Source: G963717155 sp963717155 (GTDB lineage: Bacteria > Actinomycetota > Thermoleophilia > Gaiellales > JALYLC01). From it: a stretch of DNA of 64,000 nt. A program made the translations under genes and the position numbers. Under the pieces are notes generated by a model. The model was not told the DNA's origin and did not search any database. It worked only from the letters and a program-made list of their open reading frames with translations. Below are positions 32,278 to 40,197 of the stretch, in pieces (positions within the stretch are counted from its first letter, which is position 1; each line of letters begins with the position of its first letter). The DNA is taken from the NCBI GenBank assembly GCA_963717155.1, contig OY970326.1, forward strand, positions 2,852,001 to 2,916,000, in the 5' to 3' direction.

Positions 32278-33519
32278 TCAGCCCGACGCGGCGACCCCGG
32301 CGATCGCGGCCTTCGCGGTCAGCCCGAACGCCTGCGCGGCGAGCTCGAGGTGGTCGACCGGCGTGTCCTCCTCCTTCGTGTGGCTGAGGCCGTTCGTGGA
32401 CGAGGAGAAGATCATCACCGTCGGCACGCGCCGGGCCATCTCGGCCGCGTCGTGCAGCGGGCCGCTCGGCAGCTGACGGTCGGTCCCGGCCACCGCACGG
32501 CACGCGTCCGTGGCTGCCGCGATCAGCGTCGCGTCGAACGGGATCGGATCGATGCGCCACAGATGCTCGAACGCGACCGTGCAACCCTCGGCCTCTGCAG
32601 CGCTCCCGGCCGCCTCGCGCATCTCCGCGAGCATCGCTGCAAGCGCGCCGGCATCGAGGTGGCGCTGGTCGACGAGCAAGGTCGTCCGGCCTGGAACTGC
32701 GGTGACGACGCCGGGCTCGCAGCGCGCGTCGCCGACCGTGCAGACGCCACCATGACGTCGTGCGACCTCACGGAGCTCGAGCGCGAAGCGCGCCGCGGCC
32801 AGGAACGAGTCGCGTCGACTGTCGATCGGCGTCGAACCCGCGTGCGCGGCCTGGCCGTTGAAGATGACGCGGTGCCGCTCGACACCGACGGTTCCCAGCA
32901 CGGTGCCAACGGCGAGGCCCTCGCTCTCCAGCACGGGCCCCTGCTCGATGTGCAGCTCGAGGTAGGCGCGCACGTGCTCGAGCCGCGACCCCGCCTCGTG
33001 GGCGCGGTCGAGCTCGACGCCGTGCTCGCGCACCACGTCCTCGAGGCGCAGGCCGCCGGAGTCGACCAGATCTCGCACGGCATCGGGGTCGAGCGTGCCC
33101 GCCGCGGCCGAGCTGCCGAACAGGCTGCGACCGAAGCGCGCACCCTCCTCGTCCGCCCAGTCGACGAGTGCGACCGTGACGGGCAGCCGGCCGCTCGCCG
33201 CCGCCTCGCGCAGCACCTCGAGCGCTGCCATCACGCCGAGCGCCCCGTCCAGCCAGCCGCCGTTCGGCACCGAGTCGACGTGCGAGCCCACGACCACCGT
33301 GTCGGGACGCTCCCCGTCGAGCACGGCCCACATGTTGCCGGCCTGATCGACGTCGACGCGCACCGGCAGCTCGGCGAGGCGGTCGCGCACGAACCCGCGC
33401 GCTCGCACCCACTCGTCGGTCCAGCACAGGCGCCGCGCGCCGTCCGGGCCGCCCGTCAGCTCCGCGAGCGCGCGCAGGTCGGCGACGACGCGCGAGGCGT
33501 CGAACGTCGCAGAGCTCAC
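32278..33519 (-). CDS. M20 N-carbamoyl amino acid hydrolase / beta-ureidopropionase-like
   Basis: A 413-residue dinuclear metal amidohydrolase. Signature segments are G-S-H-V-D-S-V-P-N-G-G-W-L-D-G, D-E-E-G-A-R-F-G, L-H-I-E-Q-G-P-V-L-E, A-A-H-A-G-S-T-P-I-D and S-G-P-L-H-D-A-A-E-M-A. Family members release ammonia and CO2 from N-carbamoyl compounds. The GTG start overlaps the preceding luciferase-like gene (GTGA), and a hydantoinase gene lies just upstream, so the pair probably opens a hydantoin or dihydropyrimidine ring and then removes the carbamoyl group. It is a distant paralogue of the allantoate-type enzyme at 20180-21403. Confidence 0.87.
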   Translation of the reverse strand: MSSATFDASRVVADLRALAELTGGPDGARRLCWTDEWVRARGFVRDRLAELPVRVDVDQAGNMWAVLDGERPDTVVVGSHVDSVPNGGWLDGALGVMAALEVLREAAASGRLPVTVALVDWADEEGARFGRSLFGSSAAAGTLDPDAVRDLVDSGGLRLEDVVREHGVELDRAHEAGSRLEHVRAYLELHIEQGPVLESEGLAVGTVLGTVGVERHRVIFNGQAAHAGSTPIDSRRDSFLAAARFALELREVARRHGGVCTVGDARCEPGVVTAVPGRTTLLVDQRHLDAGALAAMLAEMREAAGSAAEAEGCTVAFEHLWRIDPIPFDATLIAAATDACRAVAGTDRQLPSGPLHDAAEMARRVPTVMIFSSSTNGLSHTKEEDTPVDHLELAAQAFGLTAKAAIAGVAASG

Positions 33520-34529
33520 GCTGCGGTCTCGCTGCCGCGGAGCTGCGGGATGATCTCGCGCCCGTACAGCTCGAGCGTCGCCTCCGAGCTCTCCGTCATG
33601 AGATAGATGTTCCACTGGGTGACGCCGATCGCCTCGAGCTCGCGAAGCTTCGCGATGTGGTCCGCGACCGATCCGAGGATGCAGAAGCGGTCACACGTCT
33701 CGTCGTCGACGAACTCCCCGTGCTTCGCCCCCATGCGGCTGTGCTCGGAGTAGTCGTAGAACTCGCGCCGCTCGAGGTACTTCGTCAGTCGCTCGGGCAG
33801 GAGGCTCTTGTCATACCGCTGGAGGAGGTCGAAGACGTGGTTCGAGACCATCGCGGGAAACCAGCGAACCTGGTCGCGCGCCGCCGCGAGGTCGTCGCCG
33901 ATCACGCACGGCGCGCAGACGATCGCCTCGAGCGCCGCCGGGTCGCGGCCGGCCTCCTCCGCGGCACGGCGCGCCTGCCCCATGATCCACTCGATGATGT
34001 CGGGGTCGGCGAGCTGCACGATGACGCCGTCGGACTGCCTCCCGGCGACGGCGAGGGCCTTCGGCCCGTACCCGGCGATGTAGAGCGGGATCTCGGGCTG
34101 CTCGGAGACCCACGGCAGCTCGAGCTCCTTGCCGTTCCACTCGACCTTGCGGCCGTTCATGAGCTCGCGGATCATCGCCGACGCCCGCTCGAACTCGACC
34201 ATCGTCACGGGGTCGTATCCGATCGTCCGCCGCGCGGAGTCGCCGCGGCCGATGCCCACGACCATACGGCCGTTCGACACGTCCTGCAGGGTCGCGCTCG
34301 CGCTCGCGGTCACGGTCGGCTCGCGCGTCCCGGGGTTCGTCACGCACAGCCCGAGCTTGATCCGCTCCGTCCCGAGCGCGGCAGCGGTCAGGAACGGGTA
34401 CGGCTCCTGCCACAGCAGGTGCGAGTCGTACGTCCAGCCGTACTCGAAGCCGTTCGCCTCGGCGAGCTGCATCAGCTCGACGAAGCGGGTGTACGGCGGA
34501 TCGGGGAGTACCGTGATGCCGAAGCGCAT
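33516..34529 (-). CDS. LLM-class F420-dependent oxidoreductase of hydantoinase clusters
   Basis: A 337-residue luciferase-like oxidoreductase. It begins M-R-F-G-I-T-V-L-P-D-P-P and contains L-G-L-C-V-T-N-P-G-T-R, V-V-G-I-G-R-G-D-S-A-R-R, Y-I-A-G-Y-G-P-K-A-L and the C-terminal W-N-I-Y-L-M-T-E. This pattern matches, as far as I can judge, the CPS_4043-type group (TIGR03842), which tends to sit beside hydantoinases. Here it lies between the dihydropyrimidinase (13 bp away) and the carbamoylase (4-bp overlap). It may oxidise or reduce a pyrimidine, hydantoin or related heterocycle; the reaction is not established. Confidence 0.87.
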   Translation of the reverse strand: MRFGITVLPDPPYTRFVELMQLAEANGFEYGWTYDSHLLWQEPYPFLTAAALGTERIKLGLCVTNPGTREPTVTASASATLQDVSNGRMVVGIGRGDSARRTIGYDPVTMVEFERASAMIRELMNGRKVEWNGKELELPWVSEQPEIPLYIAGYGPKALAVAGRQSDGVIVQLADPDIIEWIMGQARRAAEEAGRDPAALEAIVCAPCVIGDDLAAARDQVRWFPAMVSNHVFDLLQRYDKSLLPERLTKYLERREFYDYSEHSRMGAKHGEFVDDETCDRFCILGSVADHIAKLRELEAIGVTQWNIYLMTESSEATLELYGREIIPQLRGSETAA

Positions 34530-34542
34530 CGGTGCCTTCCGG

Positions 34543-35919
34543 TCAGGGATGGTCGAGGCAGGATCGGCGTACGAAACGCCCGTGCCCCGGCCGCGTAAGG
34601 ATGCGACCGTCGTCGTACACGACCGTGCCGCGGCTGAGCGTGGTGCGCGGCGAGCCGGCCGCGCGCTGCCCCTCGAACACGTCGTAGTCGACCCGCATCA
34701 GCGAGCTCTCGGTGCCGAACACGAACTCGCGCTGCGGGTCGAAGATCACGATGTCGGCGTCCGCTCCCGGCGCGATGGTGCCCTTCTGCGGATACAGGCC
34801 GAACAGCTTCGCGACCGAGCTCGAGGTGAGCTCGACGAGCCGGCTCGGCGTCAGGCGGCCCGTGCGCACGCCGTGCTCCCAGAGCATCGTCAGGCGATGC
34901 TGGATGACGGCGAGCCCATTCGGGATCTTCGAGAAGTCACCGAGCCCGAGCCGCTTCTGCTCGTCCGTGAACGGGCAGTGATCGGTCGAGACGATCTGGA
35001 GGTGATCGAAGCGGAGCGCATCCCACAGCGCCTCCTGGTCTGCCGTCGTGCGCAGCGGCGGCGAGCAGACGTAGCGCGCGCCCTCGAAGTCGGGACGGCG
35101 CAGGTCGTCCTCGGTCAGGAGCAGGTACTGGAGGCACGTCTCGCCGAACGCCGGCACGCCTCGCGCACGAGCCGCGATGATCGCATCGGCGGCCTCGCGA
35201 CAGGTCACGTGGACGATGAAGACCGGAACGCCGGCGTACTCCGCGAGCCGGACCGCGCGCGACGTGGCCTCGGCCTCGAACACGACGGGCCGCGTGAGCG
35301 CGTGGTAGATCGGATCGGTGGCCTCCGCGGCCAGCGCACGCCGCACCAGCAGGTCGATCGCCCAACCGTTCTCGGCGTGCACCATGACCAGGCCCCCGGT
35401 CTCGCGCGTGCGCTCGAGCACCGCGATGTACTGGTCGTCCGTGACCATCAGGACATCCTTGTAGGCCAGGAACACCTTGAAGGTCGAGACGCCCTCGGCG
35501 ACCATCGCCGCCATGTCCGCGATCGTCGCGTCGTCGGCCTTCGTGATGGCCATGTGGAAGCCGTAGTCGACGTGCGCGGCACCCTCGGCCCGCCCCTGCC
35601 ACTCCTCGAGCGACGAGCGGAGGCCGTTCGGGTGCATCTGCAACGCGAAGTCGACGAGACAGGTCGTGCCGCCGGCCGCGGCGGCCTGGGTGCCGGAGTC
35701 GTAGTCGTCGATGCTCCAGGTGCCCCCGAACGGCATCGACAGGTGGGTGTGGTTGTCGATCAGCCCGGGGAGGACGTAGCACCCGGTCGCTTCGATCGGC
35801 TCGGCATCCACTTCGTCGAACGATCCGACCCCGGCGATCCGCTCGCCGTCGATCAACACGTCGGCGCGCACGGCATCCGCCGCCGTCACGACCGTGCCAC
35901 CGCGAATGATCTTGCGCAT
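34543..35919 (-). CDS. Dihydropyrimidinase / D-hydantoinase
   Basis: A 458-residue cyclic amidohydrolase. Zinc ligands are H-x-H in I-D-N-H-T-H-L-S-M-P-F-G-G, the carbamylated Lys in V-S-T-F-K-V-F-L-A-Y-K, the His of V-M-V-H-A-E-N-G, the His of F-I-V-H-V-T, and the Asp of S-T-D-H-C-P-F. These match the dihydropyrimidinase/hydantoinase branch rather than allantoinase. The ATG at 35919 follows AGGAGC. It starts an operon with an LLM oxidoreductase and a carbamoylase and would hydrolyse dihydrouracil, dihydrothymine or 5-substituted hydantoins. No dihydropyrimidine dehydrogenase gene is in the window, so a hydantoin substrate is as likely as a pyrimidine. Confidence 0.92.
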   Translation of the reverse strand: MRKIIRGGTVVTAADAVRADVLIDGERIAGVGSFDEVDAEPIEATGCYVLPGLIDNHTHLSMPFGGTWSIDDYDSGTQAAAAGGTTCLVDFALQMHPNGLRSSLEEWQGRAEGAAHVDYGFHMAITKADDATIADMAAMVAEGVSTFKVFLAYKDVLMVTDDQYIAVLERTRETGGLVMVHAENGWAIDLLVRRALAAEATDPIYHALTRPVVFEAEATSRAVRLAEYAGVPVFIVHVTCREAADAIIAARARGVPAFGETCLQYLLLTEDDLRRPDFEGARYVCSPPLRTTADQEALWDALRFDHLQIVSTDHCPFTDEQKRLGLGDFSKIPNGLAVIQHRLTMLWEHGVRTGRLTPSRLVELTSSSVAKLFGLYPQKGTIAPGADADIVIFDPQREFVFGTESSLMRVDYDVFEGQRAAGSPRTTLSRGTVVYDDGRILTRPGHGRFVRRSCLDHP

Positions 35920-35960
35920 CGACAGGCTCCTGCTCGGAAGTCGAGCCTGGATCATCCCAG

Positions 35961-36929
35961 TTAATCGACCAGCAGGAGCAGCTTTCCCATCGTGCTGCGG
36001 CTCTCCAGGTCCTGCTGCGCCCTGCGTGCGTCCGCCAGGGGATAGCGTCCTCCGATGCGCACCGCGAGCGACCCGTCCTCGACGGCTGCGAGCACGGATG
36101 ACGAGCGTGCGACGAGTTCCTCGCGGGTTCGCATGAAGTGCTGCAGGGAGGGTCGAGTGACGTACAGGGAGCCGCCGGACATCAGACGCCGGATGTCGAG
36201 CGGGTCGACCGGCCCGCTCGCGTTGCCGTACATCGCGAGCGTCCCGCGCACCCGGAGGCTCGCGAGGCTGTCGTCGAACGTGGCCTTCCCCACGCCGTCG
36301 TAGACCGCCGCGACGCCCTGGTCGTCGGTGAGCGCTCGAGCGCGCTCCGCGAAGCCCTCGTAGGGGATCGTCTCGGATGCTCCTGCCGCCCGCGACAGCG
36401 CCGCCTTCTCGTCGGTCGAGACGGTCGCGATGACGCGCCCGCCGCGCGCACGCACGAGCTGGGTCAGAAGCAGTCCCACCCCGCCTGCCCCTGCGTGCAC
36501 GAGGACGGTGTCGCCGTCCTGCACCGGGTACACGTCGTTGCACAGGTAGTGGGCGGTCATTCCCTGCAGCAGCACGGCGGCGGCGATCTCGTCGCTGACG
36601 CCGTCGGGCACCTGCACGGCCTTCGCGGTGTCGACTACGACCTGCTCCGCGTAGCTGCCCTGCGCCGACGACCATGCCACCCGATCGCCGACCCGGAAAT
36701 CGGTCACGCCGTCGCCGGTCGCGGCGACGGTCCCCGAGCCCTCGGCGCCCGCGACGAACGGCGGCGTTCCGCCATACGCGAAGCCCTCCCGCTCGTACAC
36801 GTCGCGGTAGTTGACCCCGGCGACGGCGACATCGACCAGTAGCTGGCGCGGACCCGGCGACGGAGCCTCGTGATCGACGAGCTCGAGCACCTCCGGTCCG
36901 CCGTGCCGAGACACGATGACTGCGCGCAC
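35961..36929 (-). CDS. Zinc-free quinone oxidoreductase (MDR family)
   Basis: A 322-residue NADPH:quinone oxidoreductase-like protein of the medium-chain dehydrogenase family. The GroES-like N-terminal part has G-V-N-Y-R-D-V-Y-E-R and G-A-E-G-S-G-T-V. The Rossmann part has V-H-A-G-A-G-G-V-G-L-L-L-T-Q, then A-A-V-Y-D-G-V-G-K-A-T-F-D, all typical of QorA. Zinc-binding cysteines are absent. The GTG at 36929 gives the standard length. It lies 41 bp upstream of the hydantoinase on the same strand and may be co-transcribed; a link to that pathway is not demonstrated. Confidence 0.9.
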   Translation of the reverse strand: MRAVIVSRHGGPEVLELVDHEAPSPGPRQLLVDVAVAGVNYRDVYEREGFAYGGTPPFVAGAEGSGTVAATGDGVTDFRVGDRVAWSSAQGSYAEQVVVDTAKAVQVPDGVSDEIAAAVLLQGMTAHYLCNDVYPVQDGDTVLVHAGAGGVGLLLTQLVRARGGRVIATVSTDEKAALSRAAGASETIPYEGFAERARALTDDQGVAAVYDGVGKATFDDSLASLRVRGTLAMYGNASGPVDPLDIRRLMSGGSLYVTRPSLQHFMRTREELVARSSSVLAAVEDGSLAVRIGGRYPLADARRAQQDLESRSTMGKLLLLVD

Positions 36930-36987
36930 TCCACCCTCCGTCGTTGCTGGATGCTCGGGACCCGCTGCGAGGGTACCGTGGGGAGGC

Positions 36988-38085
36988 ATGCGACGGGTCA
37001 TCGGGATGCCCCGACCGGAGCGGCTCGCGCGCCTGCCCGAGCCGGGCGCGCTCGCGTTCCACCGCGGCCTTCCGGGCTACGAGGAGACGCGGCTCGTTGC
37101 GGCACCAGTGCTTGCGAGCGAGCTCGGTCTCGAGCGCCTGTACGTGAAGGACGAGTCGCGGCGCTTCGGCCTTCCGGCGTTCAAGTTCCTGGGTGCCTCG
37201 TGGGCGATCGCGCAGCTGCTCGGCGGAGGCTCCGACGCGCCGACCCTCGCGGAAGGTGCGCGGTCGCAGGGGATCGACCGCCTCGCGACGGCCACCGACG
37301 GCAACCACGGTCGAGCGGTCGCCCGCATGGCGGCCCTCGTCGGGCTCGCCGCCACGATCTACGTCCCACTCGCGATGCGGCCCGTGCGGCGCGAGGCGAT
37401 CCTCGCCGAGGGAGCGGAGCTCGTCGTGGTCGACGGCGACTACGACGAGGCGGTGCGGCGAGCGATCGCGGATGCTCGCGCGGATCCGGCCTGCCGCGCC
37501 GTCAACGACGCAGACCCCGAAGGCGCGAGCGACGTGGCGCGCTGGGTGATCGACGGGTACTCGACCCTCTTCGCCGAGATCGACGGACAGCTCCCCGGCG
37601 AAGCCGCCGTCGACGTCGTGCTCCTGCAGACCGGCGTCGGCGCATTCGCAGCCGCCGGGGCGCGCTGGGCCGCCCGACAGGGCGTTACCGCGATCGGCGT
37701 CGATCCCGCCGGGGCTCCGTGCATCGCCGAATCGCTCGCGGCCCGACGGCCCGTCACGGTCGAGACAACAGGCACCTCGATGGCGGGGCTCGATGCGGGA
37801 ACACCGTCTGCGGCCGCCTGGCCCACGCTCGCCGACGGGCTCGCGGGGGCGATCGTCGTCGGCGACGCAGAGGCGGACCGCGCGATGCGCGATCTCGCGG
37901 CGAACGGAATCGAGGCCGGCGAGTCGGGAGCCGCCGGCCTCGCGGGGCTACGCGCGCTCGTGGAGGACGAGGTGTGCGCGGCTCTCCGCGGCACGGCCCG
38001 CCGCGGCGACATCCGGAGCGCGCTCGTCGTCGTGACCGAGGGCGCGACCGACCCCGAGCGCTACGCGCGGGTGGTCAGCGCGTAG
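36988..38085 (+). CDS. PLP-dependent diaminopropionate ammonia-lyase-like enzyme
   Basis: A 365-residue fold-type II PLP enzyme (tryptophan synthase beta superfamily). K-D-E-S-R-R-F-G-L-P-A-F-K-F-L-G-A-S contains the Schiff-base lysine in the context used by diaminopropionate ammonia-lyase (DpaL/YgeX). The phosphate loop is near A-T-D-G-N-H-G-R-A-V-A, and Q-T-G-V-G-A-F-A-A-A-G follows. ATG 36988 is the first in-frame start, with GGGAGG almost touching it; the ATG at 37006 is a possible alternative. It diverges from the quinone oxidoreductase/hydantoinase operon. In E. coli, ygeX sits with a hydantoinase, an M20 hydrolase and xdhABC, so the neighbourhood here is reminiscent. Confidence 0.82.
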   Translation: MRRVIGMPRPERLARLPEPGALAFHRGLPGYEETRLVAAPVLASELGLERLYVKDESRRFGLPAFKFLGASWAIAQLLGGGSDAPTLAEGARSQGIDRLATATDGNHGRAVARMAALVGLAATIYVPLAMRPVRREAILAEGAELVVVDGDYDEAVRRAIADARADPACRAVNDADPEGASDVARWVIDGYSTLFAEIDGQLPGEAAVDVVLLQTGVGAFAAAGARWAARQGVTAIGVDPAGAPCIAESLAARRPVTVETTGTSMAGLDAGTPSAAAWPTLADGLAGAIVVGDAEADRAMRDLAANGIEAGESGAAGLAGLRALVEDEVCAALRGTARRGDIRSALVVVTEGATDPERYARVVSA

Positions 38086-38515
38086 GCATGCCGGGACCCG
38101 GCCGTACGTGGATCTCGGCAGCGTCGTGCACCTCGTCGCAGTTGGCGCAGGTGGTCTGCAGGTTGATCGGACCGCCGCAGACCGAGTGCGTGTACAGCAC
38201 GGGAGGCCCGTCCGGGGCCGCCCATCGGTCGCCCCACTCCGTGAGCGCGACGATGACGGCGGCCAGCTCGCGCCCCTTGTCGGTGAGCAGGTACTCGTGG
38301 CGCTCCGGGTCCCGCTCCATGATCCCGGCAGCGACAAAGCCGTCGAGGCGGCTACTGAGGATGTTCGTCGCGATGCCGAGCTTGCGGAAGTCGTTGTAGC
38401 GCGTCGCGCCGGCGAACAGCGCGTTCCTGACGATCAAGAGGCTCCAGCGCTCGCCCACCAGCTCGAGCGCCCGTGCGGCCGAGCACACCTCGGACTCGTA
38501 GGCCTTGCCGAGCAT
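38075..38515 (-). CDS. HxlR family transcriptional regulator
   Basis: A 146-residue winged-helix regulator. C-S-A-A-R-A-L-E-L-V-G-E-R-W-S-L-L-I-V-R is the HxlR hallmark, with the redox-capable Cys at residue 11, and R-Y-N-D-F-R-K-L-G-I-A-T-N-I-L-S-S-R-L is the recognition helix. Y-L-L-T-D-K-G-R-E-L forms the wing. An added C-terminal tail has C-G-G-P-I and C-A-N-C, a possible metal or redox site. The ATG at 38515 is preferred over the ATG at 38551. It is divergent from the YCII/ECF42 operon, with a perfect palindrome between, and ends overlapping the PLP enzyme gene by 11 bp. Confidence 0.9.
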   Translation of the reverse strand: MLGKAYESEVCSAARALELVGERWSLLIVRNALFAGATRYNDFRKLGIATNILSSRLDGFVAAGIMERDPERHEYLLTDKGRELAAVIVALTEWGDRWAAPDGPPVLYTHSVCGGPINLQTTCANCDEVHDAAEIHVRPGPGMPTR

Positions 38516-38537
38516 GCATCCAGTGTAACGATGTCTG

Positions 38538-38567
38538 CTTGCATGATGCAAGCTCCTCGTCTAGCAT
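38538..38567. promoter_or_regulatory. HxlR-type palindrome in overlapping divergent promoters
   Basis: CTTGCAT-G-ATGCAAG (38538-38552) is a perfect 15-bp palindrome. It supplies a -35-like TTGCAT to both strands: rightward TTGCAT-17 bp-TAGCAT (38562-38567), and leftward TTGCAT followed after 17-18 bp by TTACAC/TACACT. A protein bound here would block both the HxlR gene and the YCII/ECF42 operon, making it the probable HxlR operator. Confidence 0.65.
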
Positions 38568-38602
38568 CGCGGTCTTCACGCAACCAGACGAGGCAGGATG
38601 GG

Positions 38603-38944
38603 ATGCGCTACGTGCTGATGATGTGCGCCGACGAGTCGCTCGTGTCGAGCCCGGCCGAGCTCGAGGTCGATCCCGTGGCCCAGCGGTGGCGCACCGAGGT
38701 GAGACGGCGCGGCGTGTTCGTCACCGGGGCGCAGCTGCGGCCGGTGGTCGATGCCACGACCGTGCGCGTCCGCGACGGTGAGACGATGGTGACGGACGGC
38801 CCCTTCGCCGAGACCAAGGACGTCGTCGGCGGCTTCACGATCATCGACTGCGCCGACCTGGACGAGGCGCTCGAGGTGGCTGCGCTGCACCCGTACGCGG
38901 CGCGCGGCGCGGTCGAGGTGCGCCCGGTCTGGTCCGACTGCTGA
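38603..38944 (+). CDS. YCII-related (DGPF) protein
   Basis: A 113-residue dimeric alpha+beta barrel protein of the YCII family. It begins M-R-Y-V-L-M-M-C-A-D-E and carries the diagnostic D-G-P-F-A-E-T-K and V-G-G-F-T-I-I-D-C. DGPF proteins are the standard partners of ECF42 sigma factors (established genomic association), though their biochemical role is unknown. The ATG at 38603 was chosen over an out-of-frame ATG at 38598. The sigma gene starts on the last base of its stop (TGATG), so the two are translationally coupled. Confidence 0.92.
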   Translation: MRYVLMMCADESLVSSPAELEVDPVAQRWRTEVRRRGVFVTGAQLRPVVDATTVRVRDGETMVTDGPFAETKDVVGGFTIIDCADLDEALEVAALHPYAARGAVEVRPVWSDC

Positions 38945-40125
38945 TGGAGCCTGTCGAGGCCGCATACCGGCAGGAGTACGGCCAGGTGGTCGCCTCGCTG
39001 ATCAAGCTGACCGGCGACTGGGAGCTGGCCGAGGACTGTGCCCAGGACGCGCTGGCGAGCGCCGTCGAGCGCTGGCCCCGCGACGGCGTTCCGGCAAGAC
39101 CAGGCGCGTGGCTCATGACCGTTGCCCGCAACCACGCGATCGACCGGCTCCGACGCGAAGCGGTCGGAAAGGCCAAGCAGCGGCAGGTGTCGTCGTTCGA
39201 TCGGCCCGGCATACGACCCGACCCGTTCGGCGACGACCGGCTCGAGCTGATCTTCACCTGCTGCCACCCGGCGCTGCCGCTCGAGCACCAGGTGGCCCTG
39301 ACCCTGCGCACGGTCTCGGGACTCAGCACCGCGGAGATCGCGCGGGCCTTCCTGGTAAGCGAGCAGACGATGTCACGACGGCTGGTGCGGGCCAAGCAGA
39401 AGATCCGGGAGGCCGGGATCCCGTTCCGGGTGCCGGCGCCTCCCGCCCTGCAGGCCCGCTTGGCCTCCGTGCTGGGCGTGCTCTACCTCGTCTTCAACCA
39501 GGGCTACTCCGACCGAGCGACCCTGCGCCGGGAGGCGCTCGAGCTCGGCCGCGTGCTCGACCGGCTGATGCCCTCGGAGCCCGAGGTGATGGGCCTGCTG
39601 GCGTTGATGCTGCTGCACGAGGCACGCAGCCCCGGTCGTCTCGCCGAGGGCGGCGAGCTGATCCCGTTGGAGGAGCAGGACCGCACCGGTTGGTCGGCGG
39701 ACCTGATCGCCGAGGGACTTCGGGTTCTCGACCAGGCATTGCTGCTCCGGCGCGCCGGCCCCTACCAGGTACAGGCGGCGATCGCGGCCTGCCACGCGAC
39801 GGCCGCGTCGTTCGACGCCACGGACTGGCACGAGATCGCCTCGCTGTACGAGCTCCTCGCAGGGGTGGCTCCGTCGCCGGTGGTCGAGCTCAACCGCGCC
39901 GTGGCCGTGGCGATGGCGGATGGCCCCGTGGCCGGGCTCGAGCTGCTGGAGCCGCTCGATCAGACGTTGTCGGGCTTCTACCTCCTTCCTGCCACCCGTG
40001 CCGACCTCCTGCGCAGGTCGTCCCGGTTCGAGGAGGCCGGGGCCGCCTACCGGGAGGCGATGGAGCTCGCGCCCGGGGAGGCCGAGCAGCGCTACCTCGG
40101 ACGCCGGCTGGCAGAGGTTTCCTGA
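38944..40125 (+). CDS. ECF42-type RNA polymerase sigma factor with C-terminal extension
   Basis: A 393-residue ECF sigma factor. Region 2 runs about 10-75 (Y-R-Q-E-Y-G-Q-V-V-A-S-L-I, D-W-E-L-A-E-D-C-A-Q-D-A, P-G-A-W-L-M-T-V-A-R-N-H-A-I-D-R-L-R). Region 4 runs about 110-165 (L-P-L-E-H-Q-V-A-L-T-L-R, S-T-A-E-I-A-R-A-F-L-V-S-E-Q-T-M-S-R-R-L-V-R-A-K). After that a long helical TPR-like extension of about 210 residues holds L-Y-L-V-F-N-Q-G-Y, L-N-R-A-V-A-V-A-M and A-Y-R-E-A-M-E-L-A, as in ECF42. No anti-sigma factor is adjacent; the extension is thought to control activity in this group. It probably activates its own operon. Confidence 0.93.
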   Translation: MEPVEAAYRQEYGQVVASLIKLTGDWELAEDCAQDALASAVERWPRDGVPARPGAWLMTVARNHAIDRLRREAVGKAKQRQVSSFDRPGIRPDPFGDDRLELIFTCCHPALPLEHQVALTLRTVSGLSTAEIARAFLVSEQTMSRRLVRAKQKIREAGIPFRVPAPPALQARLASVLGVLYLVFNQGYSDRATLRREALELGRVLDRLMPSEPEVMGLLALMLLHEARSPGRLAEGGELIPLEEQDRTGWSADLIAEGLRVLDQALLLRRAGPYQVQAAIAACHATAASFDATDWHEIASLYELLAGVAPSPVVELNRAVAVAMADGPVAGLELLEPLDQTLSGFYLLPATRADLLRRSSRFEEAGAAYREAMELAPGEAEQRYLGRRLAEVS

Positions 40126-40197
40126 CCCTGGGTGTCGGTCTTCCGGTTTCCCGTTCGTCGGTGGCCCACAAGGACATCGTCGATCGGAGGTACCGGA

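Noticed and set aside
34543..37308. Single 921-codon frame containing the hydantoinase
   Set aside because: The upstream part is antisense or off-frame sequence over the oxidoreductase and PLP genes; the hydantoinase starts at the ATG at 35919.
38598..38600. ATG at 38598 as start of the YCII gene
   Set aside because: It is out of frame with the DGPF-containing protein; the ATG at 38603 is in frame.
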